From the NCBI GenBank assembly GCA_918797485.1, contig CAKKNE010000003.1:2666001-2730000 (forward strand): DNA of 64,000 nucleotides, in the 5' to 3' direction. Numbering within the stretch: position 1 is the stretch's first letter; every line of letters starts with the position of its first letter. A model generated the notes under the pieces. It was given only the letters and a program-made list of their open reading frames with translations. It had not been told where the DNA came from and ran no database searches. The position numbers were made by a program, and so were the translations under genes. Of this stretch, positions 50,996 through 60,537 are shown piece by piece. Source of the stretch: Pelagomonas calceolata. Taxonomy: Eukaryota; Sar; Pelagophyceae; Pelagomonadales; Pelagomonadaceae.

Positions 50996-52362
50996 TTATG
51001 ACACCCCCTCCGCGATGTCCGCCGCGCTCGTTCCGGCCGCGAAGCCGCTGCACCAGCAGTGCATGAAGTTGAAGCCGCCCGTCACGCCGTCGACGTCGAC
51101 CAGCTCGCCGCAGAAGTGGAGGCCCGGCACGCTCTTGGACTCGTAGGTCTTGAAATTGATCTCCTTGAGGCGCACGCCGCCCGCGGTTACGAATTCCTCC
51201 TTGTTCGTATCTTTCCCGTCGAAGGGTAATTCCAGAGCGGAGCAGGCCGCCGCGACGGCGTCGAGCTCCCGCGCGGACCTGTGTGGGAATCAAATTCATC
51301 TGCTCGCTGGCGTGGAGGTCGACGAAGGTCGCTGGTTGATTTCCACACAGGCGCGGACGCGTCGCCCCACCGGCAGCCGTCGCGGACGTTCGCGTGGGCC
51401 ACGAGGCGCGCCCAGAGCCGCTTCGGGAGCTGCGAAAAGGGCCGCGTCGCACCGGCGACCGTCGCGCCGGCGTGCTTTTTTTTATGGGAATCGAGCGTCG
51501 AGCGCACGGCGCCCGGCGACGCGTCCGGCAACAGATCCGCGACGAGCGTGCCCTTGTAGCCGCAGTCCTGCAGCTCCCGCGCCTTGAACGCCGAGAGCCG
51601 CAGCGCCGCAGGCCCCGAGAGGCCGCGGTGCGTCACGAGCAGCGGGCCCCGCGTCGGCGGCGGCGGTTTCTTCTTCGCGCCTTTCAATTCGACGCGCGCG
51701 TCCGGCACGGACAGGCCCGCGAGGCCCTCGAGGACCGGCGACTTGACGCGGAACGAAAACAGCGACGGGCAGGGCTTCACGGGCTCGTGGCCGAGCGCCT
51801 TGGCCAGCGCGTAGCCCCCTGGTGCGGAACCGGTGGCTAAGACCACCGCGGCCGCATCGTAGGCGTCGTCGCCCGTTTTGACGGCGAAACCGTCGCCCGC
51901 CACATCAATGGTCGTCGCCGCGGCGCCGCCCTTGAATAAAACGCCGGCTTTGTGAGCAGCGTTCCGCAGCGCGTCGGCCACGGTCTGCGAGTCGTCCGTC
52001 ACGGGGAAGACTCGACCGTCCGCCTCCGTCTTGAGCTCCACTCCCTCGGCCTCGAACCAGCGCCTCATATCATCGGGACCGAACAGCGACGTGAACGGCC
52101 CGCGGATCTCGCGGCGCCCGCGCGGGTAGCGCTCGACGATGTCCGTGACGGCCATCGTCGGGTCGTGAATGACATTACATCGGCCGCCGCCGCTCGCGAG
52201 CACCTTTTTGAGCGGTTTCTGCGTCGCCTCGACGAGGATCGTCTCCGCGCCGCGCCGCGCTGCGGTAATAGCGGCGAAGAAGCCGCTGGCACCACCACCA
52301 ACGACGACGACGCGGCCGGCGCGGACGGACGCCGCCATCGCGATGAGCAATACGCGGCGCAT
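50996..52362 (-). CDS. NAD(P)/FAD-dependent oxidoreductase, BaiN/HI0933 family, split by an introner
   Basis: Exon 1 (52362-51359) and exon 2 (51278-50996) give 428 residues. The N-terminus MRRVLLIAMAASVRA is followed at once by the FAD-binding RVVVVGGGASGFFAAITAAR, then KKVLASGGGRCNVIH, a family hallmark. VVLATGSAPGGYALAKALGH and LLVTHRGLSGPAALRLS follow. Exon 2 completes the fold with GGVRLKEINFKTYESK, LHFCGELVDVDGVTGGFNFM and a CWCSGFAAG end. Without splicing, the reading frame is lost after GDASAP. The intron is the upstream copy of an 8-bp duplication plus a 72-bp element (51279-51358); excision restores GDASARELDAV exactly. The physiological substrate is unknown; bacterial members reduce unsaturated steroids or are of unknown function. 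Confidence 0.93.
51279..51350 (-). mobile_element. introner-like element, 72 bp, in the BaiN-type gene
   Basis: On the plus strand the left end is CTGTGTGGGAATCAA and the right end, as reverse complement, CTGTGTGGAAATCAA (14 of 15 identical). An 8-bp direct repeat GCGCGGAC flanks it (51271-51278 and 51351-51358). In gene sense the upstream repeat reads GTCCGCGC and supplies the GT donor; CACAG at the element's end supplies the acceptor. It shares CTGGTTGATTT and AATCAAATT with the element at 15705-15804. Confidence 0.92.
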
Positions 52363-52591
52363 CGACGGCGCAACGTTGCAATGCCGAAGCACGGCTGTCC
52401 GCAGCGCTAGCCCACAGTGCTGCTTGAGTGCTGCTGCACAGTGCAGTGCCCCAGCAGGACTACAGCTCGTTCACAAATTGCACGGCTCGCTCCAGCACAT
52501 GTGCACTCACGTCGGAACTAATCTCGCTGGTCACCGATGCATCAAGCGACGAATGCGGCAAGACTGCCGCGCGATGTCCTGGGGCTGCTTG

Positions 52592-52613
52592 CTAGTGTCT
52601 TACAGGCCGCTAG
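52592..52613 (+). promoter_or_regulatory. CTAG-bounded promoter motif, copy 12
   Basis: The main form: CTAGTGTCTTACA then GGCCGCTAG. It is 230 bp upstream of the BaiN-type ATG and identical over 22 bp to copy 13. The gene on the other side ends here, so it serves one promoter. Confidence 0.65.
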
Positions 52614-52636
52614 CAAATCGCACTAAAAACTAAAGA

Positions 52637-54067
52637 CTAGGTTACAGGAGGACCGCTCGGTTCCGGCTCGGGCGAGCACGACGGCAGCGACCCGTTCCGC
52701 GCCGCGGCGAGGAGCTCCGCGACGCCGGGCCCCGCGTGCCGTTTGGCAGAGAGGAGCTGCATCTGGAACGCCGCGCGGATCGTGTCGTACAGCTCGAGAT
52801 CCAGGGCGTTCAGCTCCCGAATAACGTCGACGTCGCCCGGCTCGAGCCGCAGCCGCGCGGGCGCCTGCGGCGCGAGCCGCGGCACGCAGGCCGGCGCGGG
52901 CCAGTTCTGGGCGTCGTGGTGCCTCGCGGCCGCCCGCCAGAGCACCATGGACTCCGCCAACCGCTCGTGGAGCCCGACGGCGAAATACAGGCTGTGCACG
53001 TTTCGCTTCACGTAGGCCAAGTGCTCCCTCAAAATATTCTCGGGCGTCGCCAACGCGCAGGAGAACACGCGCGCGTCCTCGGCGCCGTAGTCCAGGTGGC
53101 AGGGCTGCGTCGCGACCGCCGACGAGAGGGGCGACCGCGGCGCGTTCGCGCGTTTCAGCGATTGATCAAACGACGTCAGCGACGCGCAGGCCGACCGCCG
53201 CGGCGCGCAGCGCGTGTCGTTGCCCAGGAACCGTAAATGATAGTTCGCGGTGGCCTCGGCGAACTCGCGGATCCCCTTTTTGGCTTTTATGGCGAGCGGG
53301 TGCCGCGCTCGTAAGGAAGTCGGCGGCTCGTCGCGCCACGCGACAAAGTCGCTCAACAAGCGAGATATCGGATCTCGGAGCAGCAAAAAGTAGGACGTCG
53401 GCCTATTTTGTAGTTCCGGCTCCGCGTGAATGCCCCAGGCGAGCTCAGCTTGGGTCAACAGTGTCACGTGCTCCGCCGCGGCCAAGGCGAGCTCCCTTCT
53501 AGTATTTGGCTCGCCCATGGCCACGTAGACCGTCCTATCTTTACTAAGTGTACCTCGTTTGAACGCGTCCAGGGCGTTCGATTTCAGGATACTGCTCCCA
53601 GCAATCGATGGACCGCCCTTGGACTGGACGGGCGGCGCGTCATTCAATGAACAGGCCGCCGCCGGCACGGACCGCTGCAACGCCGGCGCGAGCACATCCC
53701 TCTGAAACGCGCCGACCGTCGCCGCGCCGCCCCGACAGAAGCCGAGCACGACCTGCACGCCCAGGCACGGCGCGACCGGCCGCGGCGGCGCGATGCGCAC
53801 GGTCTCGTTCACATAATCAAGATAGAAGTTGGGCAGCGCCTCTCTACTACTGTCGATCCGCCGTCGGCCCTCGACCTCGTCGCGACTCCACAGCGCCGCC
53901 GCGGCCGTCCTCACCGCAACATGTGCGTCCTCCAGATCAAGCCCGGGGCTGCAGGTCTTGGCGTCGCCGGGCAGGCACTGCGGCGGGGCGCCCTCCTGGG
54001 GCTGCCCAGCCCCCAGCAGGCTTGTGACGGCCACAGCCCAGAGGGCTGCGGCCCGGCGCCGCCTCAT
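52637..54067 (-). CDS. secretory-pathway sulfotransferase-like protein
   Basis: 476 residues. A signal anchor (MRRRRAAALWAVAVTSLLGAG) points to the Golgi as a type II membrane protein. The PAPS-dependent sulfotransferase fold is supported by SYFLLLRDPISRLLSDFVAW, the 3'-phosphate-binding R-D-P---R--S-F motif, by helix EHLAYVKRNVHSLYFAVGLH, and by the terminal ELNALDLELYDTIRAAFQ typical of heparan-sulfate and carbohydrate O-sulfotransferases. The 5'-phosphosulfate loop is less clear; LGFCRGGAATVG near residue 110 may take its place. The likely acceptor is a cell-surface or extracellular polysaccharide. The start ATG is at 54067. Confidence 0.78.
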   Translation of the reverse strand: MRRRRAAALWAVAVTSLLGAGQPQEGAPPQCLPGDAKTCSPGLDLEDAHVAVRTAAAALWSRDEVEGRRRIDSSREALPNFYLDYVNETVRIAPPRPVAPCLGVQVVLGFCRGGAATVGAFQRDVLAPALQRSVPAAACSLNDAPPVQSKGGPSIAGSSILKSNALDAFKRGTLSKDRTVYVAMGEPNTRRELALAAAEHVTLLTQAELAWGIHAEPELQNRPTSYFLLLRDPISRLLSDFVAWRDEPPTSLRARHPLAIKAKKGIREFAEATANYHLRFLGNDTRCAPRRSACASLTSFDQSLKRANAPRSPLSSAVATQPCHLDYGAEDARVFSCALATPENILREHLAYVKRNVHSLYFAVGLHERLAESMVLWRAAARHHDAQNWPAPACVPRLAPQAPARLRLEPGDVDVIRELNALDLELYDTIRAAFQMQLLSAKRHAGPGVAELLAAARNGSLPSCSPEPEPSGPPVT

Positions 54068-54482
54068 CGCAGGCGTCTATCTATTTGTGCGTTTGGTCGA
54101 TTCATGGTGTTGTTGGTGGCCGAGGGCTGGCCTCTGGCGGGCGAGGAGGTCCGCTGCTGAGATGTCTGCGAGACAGAGGCCCGCACGATTAGTGGGTTTA
54201 AAGTAGCGCACCCTGTACGTGGCGCAACGCGTGCGACTACGGGGGAGGCGATGCGCCGCATTTTGAGAAAAAAAGTGGAGCCCAGCGGAGAGGCCGACGC
54301 CGTGGCCAAGCGCATCGTGCGACGCCGAATCCGCGCCGCGGTGACGCGCGCTGACGCGGCACTGACTCATACATACGCATCCGGGCTGCCCCGCGCGGCG
54401 GCACCATAGTTGCGGCGCCGAAGCCGCGCCTCAGGCCGCACCTGCGCTCATACGCCGCGCAGGGCTGCCGCGATAATAGATC

Positions 54483-57400
54483 ATGGACCGCGTGCGCGTG
54501 CTGTGCCGCGTAAGACCCACGACGGCCGAGGAGCAGACGCGGGGCGAGCGCGTCGTCGCGATCCAGGGCGCGCAGCGCCTAAGGCTGCAGAATGCGGCGG
54601 AGTATGTCGGCGAGCACGAGGCGTCCTGGGCCTTCGACGCGGCCTACGACACCGACGCGTCCCAGGCCCAGGTCTACGAGTCCATACAACCGATCACGCA
54701 GGACGTGCTGCGCGGCTTCCACGCGACCGTGTTTGCCTACGGCCAGACGGGCGCGGGAAAGACGCACTCCATGTTCGGGCCGCCGGACTGTTCCTTGGAT
54801 GGGCCGGACGCGGGTGTGGTGCCGCGCCTGTTGAAGGATCTCTTCGCGGGATTGACGGCCGGCGACGAGGTGCGCGTGTCGTGTCTGGAACTGTATGATG
54901 ACTTGCGAGATTTATTGAACGAGGAGCACCGGCCGCTGAAGCTGCGAGAGAACCGCAAGGACGGGTCGGTCGTCGTTGACGGCGCCGTCGACGCCGTCGT
55001 CAAGGACGTGCCCGCCACGTTGGCGTTGCTGGAGCGCGCTCTCGTGAGGAGAGTGGTAGCGTCGCACGAGATGAACGCCGATAGCTCGCGGTCGCACTTC
55101 GTCGCTTCCTTTAGAGTTACAAGGCCATCAATAAACGCGAGCGCGATCATGCGCCTCGTCGATTTGGCCGGCTCCGAGCGCGTCGCCAAGACCAAGGCGA
55201 CGGGCGGCACGCTGAATGAAGCCAAACGGATCAACTCGTCTTTGTCTGCTCTTGGCAACGTGATCGCGGCATTGACGTCCTCAACGGCGACGCACGTGCC
55301 GTACCGCGATTCCAAACTGACAAGATTATTGCAGTCCTCATTGGGCGGCAACGCCAAGACCGCTTTACTCGTGTGTGTCTCGGCGTCGTCGTTACACGCC
55401 GAAGAGACCGTCTCTACCCTACGTTTTGGCGTGCGCGCGAAACGGGTCCGGAACGCAGCCAAGGTGAACGTGGATGTCGATGATGATTTATTAGCTGCTC
55501 GTTTGGAGCTGGCGGCATTACGAGCGGAACGGGACGACGCCGTGCGGGAACGCGACGCGGCGCAGCTGCAAGCCGCGGACAAGGAGGCTCTACTGCTGAC
55601 GGAGCGGAGCGAAACGACGCAATTACGAGACAAGATCGGCGCCCTGGAGCGGGCCGAAGCGGCGCGCAAAGCCGCGGAAGCTTTGAGGGCCATGGAGGAC
55701 TCCGTGAGAGCCGCGGCCGCGCCGCCGCCGCCGGACCTCGACGCTATTTATGACGCGCACGCCGCGGACCTGGCGTCCTCCCTGGCGTCGTTAAGGCTTA
55801 GTCTACAAGCTGAGTCTAGAAAAGAGGCCGAGCGCGCGGCGCTGAGTGCGCGGAACGAGCTCACGTCGGTGAAAGACCAGCACGCCGTCGCCCAGAAGCG
55901 GCACGACGCGTCCGTAGCATCCCTGAAAGCTGATATTGCGCGGCATGCGTCGGACCTCGACGCGTTGACTTCGGATCGGGACCGCCTCACGGACCAACTG
56001 AGTCAGCGCGACGCGAAGATCGCGTCGCTCCGGTCCGCGCGGGCTCGAGAGGTCGAGGCCACGAAGGGCGAGGCCGCGGCCGAGCGCGCGGCGCTCGCGC
56101 AGGAGCACGAGGCCGCGGTAGCGGAGCTCCGGCGGACCCAGGCGCAAGCGCTCGAGGCCGCGCGCAAGGACACAGCCCAGGAGCTCGAGGCCGCGCGCAC
56201 GGAGGCGGCCGGCGCGCTCGTGGCGCTCAACACGGAAGCCGAGGCCCAGCGCGCGGCAGCTTCGAAGCTGGAGGCGGAGCTGCGGGATCTACGCGAGGCG
56301 CACGCGAGCGAAGCCTCCGACGCGGCCGCGGCCTGGGAGAAGGACCTCGCGGCGCTGCGCGAGAAGCACGCGCGGGAGCTTGAAAGCTTGCGCTCGTCGG
56401 CGGCCGACGCTGATGCACAGCGCGACGCCCACAAATCCGAGCTCGCGGCCGCGGCGACGGCCCATGACACGGAACTCGGGGCGCTGCGCGAGGCGCACGA
56501 AGCAGAACTCGCCAAGGCCGGCCAGGCCGCGGCGGAGGACGTCGCCGCCGCGACCGAGGCGGGCCGGACCGCGGCGGCGCAGGAACACGCTCAGGAGCTC
56601 GCGGCAGCCACTAAAGCTGCGGCAGCTACGGCGCGCCAGGACGCGAAGGCGGCCGAGGAGGCTTTGATGGAAGGGCACGCGCGCGAGCTGGAAGCTCTAA
56701 AAAAGGAGCACGCCAAGGCGACGGAAGCGAAGCAACGGGAACACGACGCCGCGATGGACGACAAGCAGAAGCGCTACGACGAAGCGACGGACGAGATGAG
56801 GAAGGAGCACGCCGCCGAGGTCGACGCACTGGGGAATAACGAGGACGCCATTGAGAAGGCCGTCGCGGAGGCGCTGGAGGCCAAGGCCCGGGAGCGCGCG
56901 ACGAAGGAGAAGGAGCTGGACCAGTCCCTGCAGTGGGCGCGCGAGACGCACGCGCGAGAACTAGCAAATGCGAGGAAGGAGATGGCCGAAGCTGTGGCCG
57001 CCAAGGACGCCGAGGTCCGGGCGGCGCAGGACGCCCACACCCGGTTGCTCGATGCGGAGGCGAAGCGTAGAGCTGATGTACAAAAAGCCGTCGAGGAGAA
57101 GGAGATGAAATTGGCTCGCGACCACGCCAAAAAATTGTCAAGGCTGGCCGACGACCACGCCAAGGCTCTTGAGAGAAGGGACCAGGAGCACCGCGCCGAG
57201 CGGAAGCAGGACCTGGTGAAGGCCGACGAGTCGGCTTCGAAATATGCCGAGGCCTTGCAAGCGAAGGAGCGCGAGCACGCGTCCCTGATAGAATCGCTGG
57301 AAGAGAAACAGCTTCGGGCTCTGGAAGAGAAGGACGAGAGATGTAAGGAGGAGACGGACGCGGCCATGGAGGCCGTCGAGGCCGCACAGCTGCGGGCGAA

Positions 57401-57773
57401 CGAGGCCGAGGCGGCGGCGCGGGCGCACGAGGTCGCGGCGGCCGGGTTGGCTAGACAGTTGGCCGCCGCAGAAGGTAGAGCTGATGACTTGAACAAGGGC
57501 CTAGATGCACTGTCGACGGAACACGACACGGTGACCAAGGCAGTCGTTGGGAGTCGGTTAGAAGGGGCGGAGGCGGCCTACGAAAAATTGCGGCTGCAGG
57601 TCGAACTGAAGCGCCTGAAGAAGGAGCTCGTGACGGTGAAGAACGATGCCGAAACTGCGCGGCACGAGCTGCGCGAGGAGCGCGCGCGGCCCGGTTTACT
57701 GGCGAGGCTGAAGAACGTCGTCTCGCGGGAGCGGCCCGCGGACATCGCGCTGTATCCGACGAATACGGCGTAA
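54483..57773 (+). CDS. kinesin, N-terminal motor with long coiled coil
   Basis: 1,096 residues. Motor domain at residues 1-330: VRVLCRVRPT, FAYGQTGAGKTHSMFG (P-loop), NADSSRSHFVAS (switch I), LVDLAGSERV (switch II), and INSSLSALGNVIAAL with PYRDSKLTRLLQSSLGGNAK (microtubule-binding helices). The neck and stalk (about 345-1060) are almost continuous coiled coil rich in Ala, Glu, Arg and Lys. The tail is short and basic. N-terminal motors usually move to plus ends. The subfamily is not clear from motifs alone. The motor opens right at the ATG at 54483, so the start is well supported. Confidence 0.93.
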   Translation: MDRVRVLCRVRPTTAEEQTRGERVVAIQGAQRLRLQNAAEYVGEHEASWAFDAAYDTDASQAQVYESIQPITQDVLRGFHATVFAYGQTGAGKTHSMFGPPDCSLDGPDAGVVPRLLKDLFAGLTAGDEVRVSCLELYDDLRDLLNEEHRPLKLRENRKDGSVVVDGAVDAVVKDVPATLALLERALVRRVVASHEMNADSSRSHFVASFRVTRPSINASAIMRLVDLAGSERVAKTKATGGTLNEAKRINSSLSALGNVIAALTSSTATHVPYRDSKLTRLLQSSLGGNAKTALLVCVSASSLHAEETVSTLRFGVRAKRVRNAAKVNVDVDDDLLAARLELAALRAERDDAVRERDAAQLQAADKEALLLTERSETTQLRDKIGALERAEAARKAAEALRAMEDSVRAAAAPPPPDLDAIYDAHAADLASSLASLRLSLQAESRKEAERAALSARNELTSVKDQHAVAQKRHDASVASLKADIARHASDLDALTSDRDRLTDQLSQRDAKIASLRSARAREVEATKGEAAAERAALAQEHEAAVAELRRTQAQALEAARKDTAQELEAARTEAAGALVALNTEAEAQRAAASKLEAELRDLREAHASEASDAAAAWEKDLAALREKHARELESLRSSAADADAQRDAHKSELAAAATAHDTELGALREAHEAELAKAGQAAAEDVAAATEAGRTAAAQEHAQELAAATKAAAATARQDAKAAEEALMEGHARELEALKKEHAKATEAKQREHDAAMDDKQKRYDEATDEMRKEHAAEVDALGNNEDAIEKAVAEALEAKARERATKEKELDQSLQWARETHARELANARKEMAEAVAAKDAEVRAAQDAHTRLLDAEAKRRADVQKAVEEKEMKLARDHAKKLSRLADDHAKALERRDQEHRAERKQDLVKADESASKYAEALQAKEREHASLIESLEEKQLRALEEKDERCKEETDAAMEAVEAAQLRANEAEAAARAHEVAAAGLARQLAAAEGRADDLNKGLDALSTEHDTVTKAVVGSRLEGAEAAYEKLRLQVELKRLKKELVTVKNDAETARHELREERARPGLLARLKNVVSRERPADIALYPTNTA

Positions 57774-57942
57774 GTTTGTGCTTGTGTTTATTTTCTGTTG
57801 CTTTGCTTTTAGAGCTATGGTCCGCGGTCCAAACCTAGCCGCCGAGCCGACGCGAGGCCGTGACCGTACGCCCGACCCGCCCTCATACGTCGTCGCCCCG
57901 ACTGTATGCCGGACACCGCAACACATTGAACACCACATTTAG

Positions 57943-59040
57943 TCACCCCGACGCCTCCGCCGCGGCGAGGTCGTCGAGCGCCACCCGAATAACAGCCGCC
58001 GCCGCGTCGACGTGAAGGGAATTCCCTCCCGCGGCCCAGGCGCTCTTCAGCGAGACATCCGCGGGAAAGTGAAACGACTGGGGAAAACCCAACAAATTGG
58101 CAACTTCTTTCGGAGCGAAGTAGCGCAGCTGCAGCGCCGCGCGCCACGTGTCCCCAAACGGCCGCGCGTCCGGCGTGGTGCGCGAGAAGCCGAGCGAAGC
58201 GAGATCCGGATCATTCAGCATTTGACGGACGCGCAGGACAGACCCCGTGCCCCGGTTGAAGCGGCCGTAGGACCGCGTGAAGCAGGCCGTCGGTATTGCG
58301 TCCGTCGCGTCGACGACGTCGAAGCACCAGGCCGCGTCGCTTTTGATCGTCTTGGCGGGCACGCGGTACGGTTCTATCAGAGCAGATGCGTCGGCGCACT
58401 GGTCCAGGGCGTAGGGCGCCTCCAGGAATTCTTTGACAAGGCGCATCGGCGGCGTTCGGTCCAGCCCGGGCCACGCGTCCTCCGTCGGCGCCGGCGACGC
58501 CCAGTCCTCATCAGAATTTGTACGGACGGCGCACTCGAAGTAGCGCGGCCGCTCGTGGGGCACGCCCGTCTGCGTCGGCGTGAGGTGCCAGCATTTTGGT
58601 CGAGCGAAGCCCGCGCGTCGTAACGCGCCGTGCCACCTCTCTCGACTTTCGGATGACGCGAAGCCCACGACGTTCTCGAGGCAGACGAACCGCGGCGGCG
58701 CTTGCTCCACCAGATCCGCCAGGTGCAAGAGGCTCGCGGCGCGTGGATCACTCACGTCCGTCATCGCGTGCTGCCGCGTGTACGGCTGGCACGGCGGGCT
58801 CAGGAGCCAACCGTCGGCGCCGGCGACGTCGCTCGTGGTGATATTTTCGACGCGGCGCTGCGTCGGTCGCTGGCCGAAGTTGTGTTCGTAGATCGAGTTG
58901 CACGTCGTCGACGCGTCGACCGCCAGGGCGACGTCGTGATCTTCACGGGACGTGGCCTTCTCCAGGGCGTAGCGCCAACCACCAATACCGCTGTAGAACT
59001 CGCAGATTTTGAGCGGTGGCTGCTCGTTGAGGGCTGCCAT
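57943..59040 (-). CDS. TRDMT1: DNMT2/TRDMT1 tRNA cytosine-5 methyltransferase
   Basis: 365 residues. Motif I is CEFYSGIGGWRYALE, motif IV is LSPPCQPYTRQH with the catalytic Cys, motif VI is CLENVVGF, motif VIII includes TPTQTGVPHERPRYF, and the C-terminal LLGFPQSFHFP and AAGGNSLHVDAA are motifs IX-X. The DNMT2-specific CFT element is present as TACFTRSYGRFNRGTGSVL. DNMT2 methylates C38 of tRNA-Asp, so this is probably an RNA rather than a DNA enzyme. An in-frame ATG also exists at 59160, but the one at 59040 has a strong context (GCCATGGCA) and fits the family start. Confidence 0.94.
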   Translation of the reverse strand: MAALNEQPPLKICEFYSGIGGWRYALEKATSREDHDVALAVDASTTCNSIYEHNFGQRPTQRRVENITTSDVAGADGWLLSPPCQPYTRQHAMTDVSDPRAASLLHLADLVEQAPPRFVCLENVVGFASSESRERWHGALRRAGFARPKCWHLTPTQTGVPHERPRYFECAVRTNSDEDWASPAPTEDAWPGLDRTPPMRLVKEFLEAPYALDQCADASALIEPYRVPAKTIKSDAAWCFDVVDATDAIPTACFTRSYGRFNRGTGSVLRVRQMLNDPDLASLGFSRTTPDARPFGDTWRAALQLRYFAPKEVANLLGFPQSFHFPADVSLKSAWAAGGNSLHVDAAAAVIRVALDDLAAAEASG

Positions 59041-59200
59041 GGCTTGCACCCAGCGTGCAGCGTGCAGCGCACGGCAGTTAGCGATCGGGAGAAGTGGTGC
59101 AGCTACAAGCTCGTAGTGATGGATGTCTTTTGACCAGGTATACACAACACCTGCTAGCATGTCGGCTTGTACAATGTCAGTCCCAGCTGTCCAGGCATTC

Positions 59201-59222
59201 CTAGTGTCTTACAGGCCGCTAG
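59201..59222 (+). promoter_or_regulatory. CTAG-bounded promoter motif, copy 13
   Basis: The main form, CTAGTGTCTTACA then GGCCGCTAG, identical to copy 12. It is 161 bp upstream of the DNMT2 ATG. Confidence 0.65.
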
Positions 59223-59312
59223 CGCTCGGTTGCCCAAACAAGGTTCGACGTACGTACGAGAGCCGAGCTTATCTCGGGGAAGGATGGGTCTTCTTCGTTC
59301 TTGGGTCTTGGT

Positions 59313-60332
59313 TCACTCCTGCCGGGAGCGGCGCGCCGACCGGCGTGTCGGCGCGGCGGCGGGAACTTCCGCGCGAGAGCGCTTGCGCGGCGGCTTCGGG
59401 ACTAATTGCCCGTCGACGACCGGGTTGATCTGGCGCCGAGCTTGGACGTCTGGAGGAAGCGCGCGGACCGCCGCGTTGTAGGCGCGCGCGGCCTCCTCCT
59501 GGGTGTCGAAGTAGCCGATGGTGCGCGACTTGCCGTCCGCGTCGTTGTAGCCAGCCTTCCACCGTCGCCGTCTCGTGGCCCAGCTCACGCCCCAGAACTT
59601 GGACGTCGTCGCCGAAGGCGCGCGCGCCGCGTCCGGCGCGACGACGGTGGATCGGTCGCGCGGCTTGCTCGTGTGCGTCTTGCGCGGCACCAGTGCGCCC
59701 GTCGCGTCGACCACGTTCATCGGGCGCTGGTCTTCCAGGCCCGCGTCGCGAATCGCTTTGTTGACCGCGCGGGCGGCCTCCTCTTCGTCGTCGTAGTAGC
59801 CGATGTGGCGCTCCTTGCCGTTCGCGCCTCTGTAGCACGCCCGCCACTTCTTTTTTCCCCGATGCCAACACACGCCCCAGAACCGCGACGATGCCGTCCG
59901 CTCGGCGCAGTCTTCGTCCGCGACGGTCGTAGGTCTATCGCTGCGGCGGCCTTCTGGAGCCGGTCGCGCGCCGTCGGCCGACGGCGCTGAGACGAGCGTG
60001 AGGTGCCGCGCCTCCGTCGCGTAGACCTCGCCGTCCTCATCGTACTTGACGTTCCAGTGATCGTCCATCACCGCAGCGGCGACAATTGTTCCGCGGAACT
60101 TCTTGGGCCCGCCGTTGCGCGCTTGCTCGGCGTAGGTTTCGCCGAACGCGACGGCCGCCGCGTCGACGACGGCGCCGGGGCGCCACTGCTCCTGGCTCAT
60201 GGCGTCGGCGCGGCCGTCGTCAGACAGCTCCGGCGTCTCGCCGCCGAGGGCCTCGCCGTCGGACTCCTCTCCGACCGAGTGGAGGTCGCCCTCGTCGTCA
60301 AGAACTAACAGGACGTGCCGCGGCGCCTCCAT
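59313..60332 (-). CDS. double AP2/ERF-domain protein with Tudor-like segment
   Basis: 339 residues. After an acidic start, residues about 77-113 (KKFRGTIVAAAV, DDHWNVKYDEDGEVYA) resemble a Tudor/agenet-type beta barrel. Two AP2 DNA-binding domains follow: SSRFWGVCWHRGKKKWRACY with HIGYYDDEEEAARAVNKAIR (about 148-200), and TSKFWGVSWATRRRRWKAGY with TIGYFDTQEEAARAYNAAVR (about 245-295). Each has the W-G-V-W / G-Y-D-EEAARA--- pattern. The tail is basic (PPRKRSRAEV, RRSARRSRQE), likely nuclear. A transcription factor that may also read chromatin is inferred. The start is ATG 60332; eight residues further upstream the frame opens with TTG. Confidence 0.88.
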   Translation of the reverse strand: MEAPRHVLLVLDDEGDLHSVGEESDGEALGGETPELSDDGRADAMSQEQWRPGAVVDAAAVAFGETYAEQARNGGPKKFRGTIVAAAVMDDHWNVKYDEDGEVYATEARHLTLVSAPSADGARPAPEGRRSDRPTTVADEDCAERTASSRFWGVCWHRGKKKWRACYRGANGKERHIGYYDDEEEAARAVNKAIRDAGLEDQRPMNVVDATGALVPRKTHTSKPRDRSTVVAPDAARAPSATTSKFWGVSWATRRRRWKAGYNDADGKSRTIGYFDTQEEAARAYNAAVRALPPDVQARRQINPVVDGQLVPKPPRKRSRAEVPAAAPTRRSARRSRQE

Positions 60333-60537
60333 CGCAGGATGAAATTTAAAAGCCAAATGGCCAAACTGCTCAGAGTTCGCTAGCTAGCTCGACGTTATCC
60401 CTCCCAGGATGGACGCTACGGGCCAGAGCCCCCCCCCCCCTGCTTGCGCGAGAGCCGCGCAAACGACGGAGAGACAGGCCGCGCGCGCAAAACGCGACGC
60501 AAAACGGGTTTTACAAGACTAGATCCAAAAAGACCAC

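Noticed and set aside
60428-60441. Run of about 13 C near 60,430
   Set aside because: A simple homopolymer; length may also be a sequencing artefact.
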